This document shows, in pieces, positions 15,684 to 25,436 of a DNA stretch of 47,658 nucleotides. Within the stretch, counting starts at the first letter, position 1; each line of letters begins with the position of its first letter. The DNA comes from Methylobacterium segetis (lineage in GTDB: Bacteria; Pseudomonadota; Alphaproteobacteria; Rhizobiales; Beijerinckiaceae): positions 1-47,658 of the forward strand of contig NZ_SMNT01000039.1 in the NCBI RefSeq assembly GCF_004348265.1, in the 5' to 3' direction. Below the pieces are notes generated by a model. The model was not told where the DNA came from and ran no database searches. It saw nothing but the letters and a program-made list of their open reading frames with translations. The position numbers and the translations under genes are program-made.

Positions 15684-15709
15684 GGAACCGGTTACCCCCA
15701 GCACGCGTT
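15684..15709 (+). promoter_or_regulatory. EcfG promoter of the 133-residue exported protein
   Basis: GGAAC (15684-15688), 17 bases, CGTT (15706-15709): an exact match. Predicted start near 15716, about 34 nt before the ATG at 15750. Confidence 0.82.
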
Positions 15710-15749
15710 GTCCCGACATCCTGTCAAGCTCCCATCGGAGATCCCGACG

Positions 15750-16151
15750 ATGCTTCGGTCCGGCTTCATTCTCGGCGTGAGTGGTCCGGCTGTCGTCTTG
15801 ACCCTGCTCGTCCACCCGATGGTGCGGCACAAGGCCGACACGTGGAGCACGGTCCCCACGGCTCAGGCGCAACCCGTCGCCGCCTCGGAGTCGAGCGCGA
15901 TCGTCCTGCCCGCGCCCCTGCCGGGCATGCGCCCGGTCTCCACGGCGCTGAGCCCGATCCGCTTCGCGACGGCGCCCCGCCCCGCGGGCCAGAGCCCGAC
16001 CGGCCCCGCCGTCTCGCAGCAGCAGGGAACCGAGATGGGCGAGCAGGCACCGATCCGCCCCCGTCGCATGCGCGACGGCTGCGAAGGCGCGCTGAGCTCT
16101 CTCGTGGGCCCGGAGGCGCGGCGGATGGTCCCGGGCCGCTGCATCGCCTAG
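15750..16151 (+). CDS. Small exported or membrane-anchored protein, EcfG-controlled
   Basis: A 133-residue protein I cannot assign to a named family. Residues 5-22 are hydrophobic (GFILGVSGPAVVLTLLV), consistent with a signal anchor. The middle is alanine/proline-rich and probably disordered. The C-terminal segment MRDGCEGALSSLVGPEARRM is compact, with two cysteines (in DGCEG and GRCIA) that could form a disulfide outside the cytoplasm. The start at 15750 has GGAG 9 bases upstream and fits the EcfG promoter; the longer frame would start at the promoter itself. A bidirectional terminator closes the unit. A stress role is inferred from the promoter. Confidence 0.75.
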   Translation: MLRSGFILGVSGPAVVLTLLVHPMVRHKADTWSTVPTAQAQPVAASESSAIVLPAPLPGMRPVSTALSPIRFATAPRPAGQSPTGPAVSQQQGTEMGEQAPIRPRRMRDGCEGALSSLVGPEARRMVPGRCIA

Positions 16152-16231
16152 GCGAGCGGGCCGCCCCCAGGACGCAGCCAACTCAGACTCATGCGGGGGG
16201 TCAGGCCGTCGGCACCCGATCTAGAGGAACG

Positions 16232-16267
16232 AAAAACCCCTCGCCGGTGACGAGGGGTTTTTCGTTT
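16232..16267. terminator. Bidirectional intrinsic terminator
   Basis: AAAAACCCCTCG and CGAGGGGTTTTT form a 12-bp perfect stem with a 7-base loop, with T-rich flanks in both directions. It serves the 133-residue protein gene on the plus strand and the KGG gene on the minus strand. Confidence 0.9.
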
Positions 16268-16337
16268 TGGTGCTCGCCGGGATGGCAGCGAGGGTGAGGC
16301 CGCGCCCGAGAGGGCGGGCGCCACCCCCGCGGAAGTC

Positions 16338-16532
16338 CTACTCCGCGCCCCCGCGGCCCGTGCCGGTCGACTGGCCGCCCTTGCGGCCGGCGGACGACGC
16401 GAGTTCCCGGTCCTGCGAGAACGAGCGCTTCTCGGCGGGCACGCTGCGCCCGCCCTTGCTCGCGATCTCGCGCTGGCGTTCGAGGTCCATCGAGGCGAAA
16501 CCTCGCTTCGAAGTCGAATTTCCAGTTGCCAT
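16338..16532 (-). CDS. KGG-repeat stress protein
   Basis: A 64-residue, highly polar protein with the KGG (GsiB-like) repeat: GFASMDLERQREIASKGGRS, then ELASSAGRKGGQS. Such hydrophilic, intrinsically disordered proteins are usually general stress or desiccation proteins. GAGGAGG lies about 6 bases before the ATG. A near-consensus EcfG promoter is upstream. It converges on the 133-residue protein gene and shares its terminator. Confidence 0.88.
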   Translation of the reverse strand: MATGNSTSKRGFASMDLERQREIASKGGRSVPAEKRSFSQDRELASSAGRKGGQSTGTGRGGAE

Positions 16533-16567
16533 CAGCGCCTCCTCAGGCTTTGCCTCACACGAGGGTC

Positions 16568-16593
16568 AACCTTCACCAGTAACCGATGGTTCC
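16568..16593 (-). promoter_or_regulatory. Near-consensus EcfG promoter of the KGG gene
   Basis: Minus strand GGAAC (16593-16589), 17 bases, GGTT (16571-16568). The -10 differs by one base from CGTT. The spacing to the start codon (leader of about 30 nt) is like that of the exact promoters nearby. Confidence 0.55.
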
Positions 16594-16736
16594 TCTGCTC
16601 GATCGTCGCCCCGTGAGCGGCAACCCCGAACCTTCCGATGCGTTGTGCGGGCAGAACCGCGCGGCCCAAATATTCGCCCCCTGCAGCACTGGGTCATTTT
16701 GGGTCAGTCACGGCCGCGCAGAGATGAAGGCATGAC

Positions 16737-16952
16737 ATGACAAATCGCGAGATGGCGAAGGGCGCAGCCTCGGCAGATCCCGCCGCGGCACCGCGACCGA
16801 ACGAGCACCCGCTCCCGCCCATGCCCGCCCCCGAAGACAGCAGCACGCCGACGACCCGCGAGGAGCCGGTCGACTCGCCCCAGCCCAATGCCAGCGCCAA
16901 GCGGGCCCCTCCGACCCCGACCCATCCGGGCCTCGCGACGGACCGGACCTGA
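16737..16952 (+). CDS. Hypothetical proline-rich protein (71 aa)
   Basis: A short reading frame starting MTNREMAKGAASADP with a possible AAGG site 7 bases upstream. The product is rich in proline, serine and threonine and has no recognisable domain, so it would be disordered. It runs opposite the SCO-like gene without overlapping it. Composition alone does not prove that it is expressed; small disordered proteins of this kind are common in the genus, which is the only reason to list it. Confidence 0.4.
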   Translation: MTNREMAKGAASADPAAAPRPNEHPLPPMPAPEDSSTPTTREEPVDSPQPNASAKRAPPTPTHPGLATDRT

Positions 16953-16961
16953 CGCCCGGCT

Positions 16962-17804
16962 TCAGGCCCCGCGACGCCGCCTCATCCGGGAGAGGATCAG
17001 GATTCCGCCCGCGATGGCGACGAACGTGGCGAGCGCGGCGGCCACCAAGAGGCGGCGGACCAGCGGCGTGTAGAGGCCGGTCGCCGCATCGAACCCGTAG
17101 CAGAGCAGGGTGAACCGGTCGGCGAGCGTGCCGACCCGCCCTTCCCCCGCCTCGACGATTGCGAGGCGGAGGTCGCGCCCGTTCATCGCCAGCGGCGAGA
17201 GGACCCGCGCCAAGCGCCCGTCGGGCGCGAGGAGCAGGGACGCGGCGGGGTGGGCGATCGCGTCCGCCCCAGGGTCCCGGATGAAGCCGTAGCCGAGGGC
17301 GCCCGTCAGCCGCTCGATCGTGGCCTGATCGCCGACGAGCGCGCGCACGCCCTCGCCGAGAGCCGCACCGGCGCCGTCCCTGTCGAGGAGGGCGCGGGCG
17401 GCGGGCGGCCCGTCCCGCGGATCGAGCCCGACGAGGATCAGCGATATGTCGATGCCGGGCCGCAGGCCGGTGGCCCGCAGCGCCGCCGCCGACAGCGACA
17501 CCATCGGGTCGCAGACGTTGCCGCAGGTATAGTCGACCGGAAGGAGCAGGGCAGGGCGCCCACCGAGCGCGGCGCCAAGGCCGATCGGGCGCTCTTCGCG
17601 CGCCTCCGTGAAGACGAGGTCCGGGGGAACGCGCGCACCGGGCGGCGGGGCGACGGCGACGCTCGCCATCTCGGCCCGGGTGAGGCGCGCCTCGGCAGCC
17701 GGAGCCAGGCCGCAGGCGAGGGCGATGAGGAGGGCGCGAAGGCGCCTGTGGCGAGGCCGGGCGCGTTCTGACGCGACGGGGGCCTCTGGACAAGGGGCGC
17801 GCAA
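16962..17804 (-). CDS. SCO1/SenC-like thioredoxin-fold protein, membrane-anchored
   Basis: SCO proteins deliver copper to cytochrome c oxidase or act as periplasmic thiol reductants. After a signal peptide (RALLIALACGLAPAAEA) the protein has the SCO motif DYTCGNVCDPMVSLS with a CxxxC pair, the strand SLILVGLDPRDGPPAAR, and HPAASLLLAPDGRLARV, whose first residue is the expected His ligand. The extreme C-terminus has one membrane helix (LLVAAALATFVAIAGGILIL). The start is uncertain: TTG at 17804 gives a compact signal peptide, while ATG at 17876 adds 24 atypical residues and would abut the divergent gene by one base. No oxidase genes are adjacent. Confidence 0.78.
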   Translation of the reverse strand: MRAPCPEAPVASERARPRHRRLRALLIALACGLAPAAEARLTRAEMASVAVAPPPGARVPPDLVFTEAREERPIGLGAALGGRPALLLPVDYTCGNVCDPMVSLSAAALRATGLRPGIDISLILVGLDPRDGPPAARALLDRDGAGAALGEGVRALVGDQATIERLTGALGYGFIRDPGADAIAHPAASLLLAPDGRLARVLSPLAMNGRDLRLAIVEAGEGRVGTLADRFTLLCYGFDAATGLYTPLVRRLLVAAALATFVAIAGGILILSRMRRRRGA

Positions 17805-17877
17805 CCCGCATGGATACGGGCCCTCTTCGATCTCGTGAGACGGACGGTTCGGCCTTGGCGCGTCACGGAGCAGCATC

Positions 17878-18321
17878 ATGACCCTCGACGCCGAGGTCCT
17901 GTCCCTCAGGCAGGTGCCGCTGTTCCGCGAGGTGGAGCCGGCACGCCTGAAGCTCCTCGCCTTCACGAGCGAGCGCGTGCATTTCGAACCGGGCCAGCGC
18001 TTCTTCGCACAGGGCGACATCGCCGACGCGGCCTACCTGATCCTCGAGGGCAGCGCGGCGGTGTCGATCGAGGGCGCGCAGGGGCCGTTCCGGCTGGCGC
18101 TCCTTACCGAGAACGCCCTCGTCGGCGAGATGGGCATCCTCGCCGACCAGCCGCGTTCTGCCACCGTCACGGCCGAGACCGCGACGACGGCGCTCCGCGT
18201 CGACCGCGGCGTCTTCCTCGAACTGCTCGGGCAGTTCCCGCAGATCAGCATCGCCGTGATGCGGGAACTCGCCCTGCGCCTGGAGCAGACCAACCCGGCC
18301 CTGGCCCAGAGCCGGGGCTGA
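17878..18321 (+). CDS. Cyclic-nucleotide-binding-domain protein
   Basis: A 147-residue protein consisting of one Crp-type cyclic-nucleotide-binding domain: PLFREVEPARLKLLAFTSER, FFAQGDIADAAYLILEGSAA, and the phosphate-binding cassette VGEMGILADQPRSATV with the conserved glutamate and arginine. There is no helix-turn-helix, so it is a sensor or regulatory subunit rather than a transcription factor. CGGAG lies 8 bases before the ATG. It stops 2 bases before the convergent small exported protein gene. Confidence 0.85.
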   Translation: MTLDAEVLSLRQVPLFREVEPARLKLLAFTSERVHFEPGQRFFAQGDIADAAYLILEGSAAVSIEGAQGPFRLALLTENALVGEMGILADQPRSATVTAETATTALRVDRGVFLELLGQFPQISIAVMRELALRLEQTNPALAQSRG

Positions 18322-18323
18322 GA

Positions 18324-18572
18324 TCAGCGGTACTTCCAGCCCCACTCGCCGTAGATCGGGTAGCCCCGGCGATAGGCCTCGTACTCGGCGCCCCGGTCGT
18401 TCGGGCGGTAGCCGTTGCGGTAGGCGTAGGGGCTCGGCTCGATGTAGCTCGGGTTCTGCAGCTGCTGGCGGAGGTAGCCGTCGCCCTCGCCCGAGGAACC
18501 GCCGCCGCGCGCCTGGGCGGCGCCCGCGGCAAGGGTCAGGGTGGCTGCGGCCACCAGGATCGTCCGGATCAT
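18324..18572 (-). CDS. Small exported protein, glycine/tyrosine-rich
   Basis: An 82-residue protein with a signal peptide (MIRTILVAAATLTLAAGAAQA) and a mature part rich in Gly, Tyr and Arg (YAYRNGYRPNDRGAEYEAYR, ending YGEWGWKYR). No named domain. The ATG at 18572 is preceded by GGAG at 7 bases and is preferred over ATGs at 18590 and 18602. Upstream, GCAAC, 17 bases, CGTT (18626-18601, minus strand) differs by one base from the EcfG consensus, so weak GSR control is possible. Confidence 0.72.
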   Translation of the reverse strand: MIRTILVAAATLTLAAGAAQARGGGSSGEGDGYLRQQLQNPSYIEPSPYAYRNGYRPNDRGAEYEAYRRGYPIYGEWGWKYR

Positions 18573-18663
18573 CGTCGTCTCCGATTTCATCTGGTCGGAC
18601 AACGATATGGGGACGGCGACGGTTGCTGGCCAGGATGGCCGGCGGGGCGCGAAATGCGCCCCC

Positions 18664-18697
18664 TCACGCGCTCGTGTAGGTCACACGCTCGTGTAGG
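18664..18697. repeat. 17-bp tandem duplication across a stop codon
   Basis: TCACGCGCTCGTGTAGG (18664-18680) and TCACACGCTCGTGTAGG (18681-18697) are adjacent copies differing at one base. The right-hand copy contains the last codons and stop of the VOC gene; the left-hand copy is therefore an untranslated duplicate of the gene's end. Confidence 0.85.
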
Positions 18698-19124
18698 TGA
18701 TGAACTCCATCAGGGAGCCGTCCGGGTCGCGGAAATAGACGCTCGTCCCCTCGCCGGCCGCGCCGTTGCGGGTGACGGGTCCGAGCTCGACCGGAACGCC
18801 CTGGGCGGCGAGATGCGCCATCGCCGAATCGATGCTGCCCGACCACCGGAAGCAGAGGTCGCTGTTGCCCGGCATCACCGGCTTCTCGGCCCGCGGCTCG
18901 CCGATCTGCCCGGGCCCGTGGACGTTCAGCTGCACGCCTCCGAAGCGGTAGGCGAAGCCGCGCCCGACCGGGATCACCTCGGCACCGAGGACGTCGCGGT
19001 AGAAGGCGGTCGAACGGTCCCAGTCCGAGACGTGGATGACGCAATGGTCGAGGTGGATCGCAGGGCGGAGCGCTTCGTCGGGACCGGTCCCGGCGTCGAT
19101 CGGCAGGGTCTGCGTGTCGGCCAT
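18681..19124 (-). CDS. VOC-family protein
   Basis: A 147-residue single-domain glyoxalase-fold protein: AIHLDHCVIHVSDWDRSTAF, then YRDVLGAEVIPVG, with possible metal ligands His in LDHCVIHV, His in QLNVHGPG and Glu in DPDGSLMEFITYTS. This is the pattern of metal-dependent VOC enzymes such as dioxygenase-like or virulence-protein STM3117-like members. The ATG at 19124 fits the family; the longer frame adds 61 unrelated residues. Divergent from the lipoprotein L,D-transpeptidase gene. Confidence 0.87.
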   Translation of the reverse strand: MADTQTLPIDAGTGPDEALRPAIHLDHCVIHVSDWDRSTAFYRDVLGAEVIPVGRGFAYRFGGVQLNVHGPGQIGEPRAEKPVMPGNSDLCFRWSGSIDSAMAHLAAQGVPVELGPVTRNGAAGEGTSVYFRDPDGSLMEFITYTSV

Positions 19125-19342
19125 CGGACGCCCCGTCTCGCTGTCCTCGATGACCGGGAGATAGGGCGGCCGGCGCGGGGCTGCGAGCGGTTCGGTACCC
19201 TCGCATACGGTCGATCCCGAAACCGTGAGCGCCGCGGGCGGGCAAGGCCATTGGCCACGCGATGCGGCGCAAAAGTCACATCGGATCCGGGCCGGAGGGG
19301 TTAGCAAGGGCCGGATCGAGACGAAACCAGCATGGGGGGCGC

Positions 19343-19981
19343 ATGAACCGCCGCATCCTGATCGCCGCGATGTTGATCGCGCCGCTCGCAGCCTGCAACA
19401 GCCGCGGGCCCGTCAACATGGCGGCCGAGGACGATTCGGCCTGGTACATCGGGTCGATGCCCGACAAGCCCTACGACGTGCCGCTTGTCGACAAGTCGCG
19501 GCTGGACCCGAAATACCGGCGGCAGATCGTGCGCTACGGCGGCCCGGAGAAGCCCGGCACCATCGTGGTCGACATCGACAACCGCCAGCTCGCCCTGGTG
19601 CAGGAAGATGGCACCGCCGTGCAGTACGGAGTCGGCGTGGGCAAGCTCGGCTTCTCCTGGAAGGGCGAGGCGCGGGTCGGCCGCAAGGGCGTCTGGCCGG
19701 ATTGGAGCCCGACCACCACGATGGTCTCGCTCAACCCCGACCTGCCGCGCACCCGCAAGGGCGGCCTCGACAATCCGCTCGGCGCGCGCGCCCTCTACCT
19801 CTACCAGGGCAACCGGGACATCCTGTTCCGCATCCACGGCACCAACGAGCCCTGGAGCATCGGCGAGCAGCTCTCCTCGGGCTGCGTGCGCATGCTCAAC
19901 GAGGACATCGTCGACCTCTACGAGCGGGTGCCCGTCGGCACGACGGTACTCGTCAAGCGCAACGGCAAGTACCGGGTCTGA
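19343..19981 (+). CDS. L,D-transpeptidase lipoprotein (YkuD domain)
   Basis: A 212-residue protein with a lipoprotein signal (RILIAAMLIAPLAAC, lipobox LAAC, Cys near residue 19). Residues about 70-210 are a YkuD domain, with IVVDIDNRQLALVQEDG at its start and the active site FRIHGTNEP plus SSGCVRM, catalytic cysteine near residue 182. The second histidine of the usual SHGC motif is Ser here, a variant seen in many alphaproteobacterial members. These enzymes cross-link peptidoglycan or attach proteins to it in the periplasm. A GGGGGGC purine tract precedes the ATG. Confidence 0.88.
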   Translation: MNRRILIAAMLIAPLAACNSRGPVNMAAEDDSAWYIGSMPDKPYDVPLVDKSRLDPKYRRQIVRYGGPEKPGTIVVDIDNRQLALVQEDGTAVQYGVGVGKLGFSWKGEARVGRKGVWPDWSPTTTMVSLNPDLPRTRKGGLDNPLGARALYLYQGNRDILFRIHGTNEPWSIGEQLSSGCVRMLNEDIVDLYERVPVGTTVLVKRNGKYRV

Positions 19982-20020
19982 GCGGCGGGCGCTCTGTCGC
20001 GCAACCCGGGGACGAGATCC

Positions 20021-20173
20021 ATGACGATCACGATCGCGAAGCTGCAGCCCATCCTCGCCATCGCGGCGGGCGCGCTCATCCTGCTGCGCCCGCAGCTCCT
20101 CCACTACATCGTCGCCGCCTACCTGATCCTCGTGGGTTTGATTGGCCTCGGCGTCTTCCGCGCTCTATCTTGA
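20021..20173 (+). CDS. DUF3096 small membrane protein
   Basis: A 50-residue protein, MTITIAKLQPILAIAAGALI and on, with two hydrophobic helices separated by LRPQLLHYI. This is the DUF3096 signature (IQPILALIAGILILI-like). ACGAGA lies before the ATG. Function unknown. It may be cotranscribed with the L,D-transpeptidase 39 bp upstream. Confidence 0.8.
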   Translation: MTITIAKLQPILAIAAGALILLRPQLLHYIVAAYLILVGLIGLGVFRALS

Positions 20174-20356
20174 CGGTGGCGGCCCGCGCGTCGGGCCGCG
20201 GCCGCCGGCTCGACCGGCCGGTGACAGGAGGCGGGGAGCGTCAATCCCTGCGCAGTGCGAAGCTGTGCCGTTCGTCTTGCATTGCAGCAGGAGATGGTCC
20301 ACCCCGCCGCCACAAGCTCGGGGCTGTCACAAATCTGCGAAGTGGACGGGATCGAT

Positions 20357-23050
<2,694 letters not shown>

Positions 23051-23067
23051 GGACCGCCCATGCCCTC

Positions 23068-23096
23068 GTGGAATACGGGGAAAACCCGTGCTCCAC
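23068..23096 (+). terminator. Hairpin after ppdK
   Basis: GTGGA/TCCAC and TACGGG/CCCGTG (with T-G pairs and one A-C mismatch) form a 12-position stem with loop GAAAA just after the ppdK stop. No T-run follows, so termination or 3'-end protection is only likely. Confidence 0.5.
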
Positions 23097-23305
23097 AAAG
23101 GGCTTGCGGTTGATTCCTTAACCCCTTTCTGAGATCCCGGCGCCTGGCTTCTCGCCCTGCGCCGGGCAGTGCGAAAAACCGATCGAAAAATTCCCGTCCG
23201 ACAGCGAACCGAGGGCGCATCGGCACGTTAGGTGCTTGCGACGGACTGCGACGCGCGAGCGTCGCCCGGTCCGCCCGGGCGAAGCCTCCCGCGGGAACGA
23301 CGGCC

Positions 23306-23560
23306 ATGAACGACCCGAGCCCGACCCCCCTCTATATTGGCGAAAATTCCGGCACCGTCCCGATCCATCGGGCGGTCGAGAAGGCGTATCTGTGGGTGCT
23401 CGCCGCCCTCGGCGGCACGGCCGCCGCGGGCCTCGTCGTGTTCGCGGTGGCGACGCAATGCGGCAGCGACGCCGAGCGCATCGCGAACGCGACGGGCAGC
23501 GGCTATCTCGAGACGCTCGTCACGGCGCTCGCCGCGAACCACGGCCGCAAGCCGCTCTGA
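23306..23560 (+). CDS. Hypothetical single-pass membrane protein (84 aa)
   Basis: An 84-residue protein with a polar N-terminus (NDPSPTPLYIGENSGTVPIH), one transmembrane helix at about residues 28-49 (LWVLAALGGTAAAGLVVFAVA) and a short tail with a cysteine (TQCGSDAERI). I do not recognise a family. The ATG follows CGGGAACGACGGCC, a fair ribosome site. It converges on the DUF882 gene 57 bp away. Confidence 0.65.
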   Translation: MNDPSPTPLYIGENSGTVPIHRAVEKAYLWVLAALGGTAAAGLVVFAVATQCGSDAERIANATGSGYLETLVTALAANHGRKPL

Positions 23561-23617
23561 TCCGGCCGGACGCTCCCCCTCCCTGACACGGCCCGCAGGC
23601 CGGCCTCCCGGCGCGGG

Positions 23618-25132
23618 CTAGCGCTGGCCGGGCACGGCCCGCATCGCGGAACCCGAGAAGCGGCCGGTGGCGAGATCCTCGGCCTGCCCGTTGCGGGTGA
23701 AGCGCGTCGCCACGAGGCTCGCGGGTTCGGCCACGAGGACGGGCGGGGCGGCGTTCGGCACGGGCCGCGCGAGCGTCACGTGCACGGGCGCGGAGCGCGG
23801 TGCGGAGGCGGGGCCGCCCGTCGCGGAGACCGCCTCGAACAGGGCACGCAGCTGGGTCTTCTCGTCCGCATCCGCCGGCACCAGGCTGGCCTTGCGCGCC
23901 GGTGCGGGAGCCTCGGCCGGCGCGGCCTGCGCCATGCCGACCACGCCGAGGCCGGCGAGCTGGACCGGGCGGGGCGGCGGCAGGGGCATCGACAGCGCCT
24001 CCGCTATTGCGGCGAACTCGGCCGGGCGGCGCGGCGGCAGGGGCGCGGCGAGCGCGACGGCGGCGTCCGCCTCCGGCGCGGGCTTCGCCGGTGCCTCGGC
24101 AGTGAGCAGGCTCTGCGCGTCCCGCCCGTTGCGCTGGAGCAGCGAGCCGCGCAGCGCCTCGCTGGCATTCGGCGCGGCGTAGGCGAGGGCGGCCCGGGTG
24201 CCCGTCATGTCCTCCGGATCGGCGCTCGCGACGGCGACGACGGGCTTTGCCCGCCGCGACGGAGCGGGGGCCGCAGGGCTCGGGGCGGGCTCTCCGCCGC
24301 CGCCTCCGCCGAACAGGCCGGCGAAGAAGCTCTTGATGCTCGGCCCCTCGTCCTCCTCGGCCTGCGCCACGGCGGTGACGCCGAGCACCGTGCCGCCGCG
24401 CGCCAGGATCTCGGCGCGGGCTTCCTCGTAGCGGGCCAGCGGCCGGTTGTCGGAGGGGAGGTGCACGGTCTTGCCGTCCGGGACCAGGCGGGCGAGCTGG
24501 TCGTGCGTCATCCGCGGCCAGGAGCGCACGGAGCCGACGTCGAGATGCACGAAGGGCGAGCCCGCCCGGGGATACCAGCCGACGCCGCCCCGCTGCATGC
24601 GCATGCCGATCCCTCGGATCTGATCGATCGAGACGTCGGGCAGGTAGAAGTCCATCGCCTTGCCCAGCATGTGCTGGCTGAACTCGGCGACCGCGCGGGA
24701 GCGGCGGCGCAGCATCGCGTTGGTCCCGGGCGAGCGGTAGGCCGAGACGATATGGATCGCCTCCGAGGAGCCGAGCTGCCGGTAGGCTTCCCACACGGTG
24801 TCGAACAGGCGGGGATCCATCTTGGTCTTCTCGTCGACCCGCCAGTCGCGCAGGAGCCAGTTGAGCTGGTCGAGGCCGGCCCGGTCGTAGCGCCCGTCCC
24901 GACGGAACGTGATGGTGGCGCTTTCCTTGGTGTGGGTGTGGAAGATCGTGAGCGAGCGCGTGTCGCCGTTGGCGACGGCGTCCTGCGTGCCGCTGGTCCC
25001 ACCGAGGAGGGTAAGGGTCAGCGCCGAGACGGCCAGCGCCGCGCGTCGGAGGGGTGTCGTGCTGTGGGAGCGGAGGGCGGCGTGACGGGGGTTCGGGGCC
25101 GGTTTGGGCCCGGCTCTCAGCAGCCTACGCAC
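23618..25132 (-). CDS. DUF882 / M15-like peptidase with long disordered tail
   Basis: A 504-residue protein. After an N-terminal hydrophobic segment (LRRAALAVSALTLTLLGGTS), residues about 60-230 are the DUF882 (YcbK/MepK-like) domain with zinc-ligand pattern EFSQHMLGKAMDFYLPDV and SPFVHLDVGS, i.e. His-x6-Asp and a later His. The E. coli homologue cuts peptidoglycan cross-links. The remaining about 270 residues are low complexity, with two proline-arginine blocks (PLPPRRPAEFAAIAEALS and PLPPPRPVQLAGLG) and many Ala; this tail may bind the wall or partners. The adjacent same-strand gene, 304 bp upstream, is an L,D-transpeptidase. Confidence 0.87.
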   Translation of the reverse strand: MRRLLRAGPKPAPNPRHAALRSHSTTPLRRAALAVSALTLTLLGGTSGTQDAVANGDTRSLTIFHTHTKESATITFRRDGRYDRAGLDQLNWLLRDWRVDEKTKMDPRLFDTVWEAYRQLGSSEAIHIVSAYRSPGTNAMLRRRSRAVAEFSQHMLGKAMDFYLPDVSIDQIRGIGMRMQRGGVGWYPRAGSPFVHLDVGSVRSWPRMTHDQLARLVPDGKTVHLPSDNRPLARYEEARAEILARGGTVLGVTAVAQAEEDEGPSIKSFFAGLFGGGGGGEPAPSPAAPAPSRRAKPVVAVASADPEDMTGTRAALAYAAPNASEALRGSLLQRNGRDAQSLLTAEAPAKPAPEADAAVALAAPLPPRRPAEFAAIAEALSMPLPPPRPVQLAGLGVVGMAQAAPAEAPAPARKASLVPADADEKTQLRALFEAVSATGGPASAPRSAPVHVTLARPVPNAAPPVLVAEPASLVATRFTRNGQAEDLATGRFSGSAMRAVPGQR

Positions 25133-25436
25133 GATGTCCTCACCCCTTGCCAGATGCCGCGCCGGGCGCGGACGTCATGGTGAACGCAGGGTTGCCGAAA
25201 ACCGTAAAGGCCGGGTTATCGGGTCCGCAGGCTGATCACCGTCGGGTCTTAACCGCTAAGGTGCAACCGTGGCGAAAAAGGGCCGACAAGAGCGCTGGCG
25301 CACGCGGACCTTGTGGATCCGCGGGCGTTTCGTCCCGGGGCGTACCGAGTTCAGGCGCAGACGCGGGCCCGGTCGGCGCCGGAACCCGGATGCCGGTCGC
25401 GTTCCGGCGTCCCTCCGCCGCGATCGCGGCCCCGGA
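25133..25436. other. Gene-free stretch between two cell-wall genes
   Basis: 304 bp between the DUF882 gene and the L,D-transpeptidase, both on the minus strand. Frames here are short shadows without family features. GGAAC and CGTT occur near 25380-25400 but only 14 bases apart, so this is not counted as an EcfG promoter. I see no terminator with a T-run. Confidence 0.5.

Noticed and set aside
16962..18020. Longer SCO-like frame beginning at 18020.
   Set aside because: It would run antisense through the first 140 bases of the cyclic-nucleotide-binding gene, and its extra N-terminus would bury the signal peptide.
25375..25402. GGAAC followed by CGTT in the gap between the two cell-wall genes.
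   Set aside because: The spacer is 14 bases, outside the 16-17 used by EcfG, and no start codon follows suitably.
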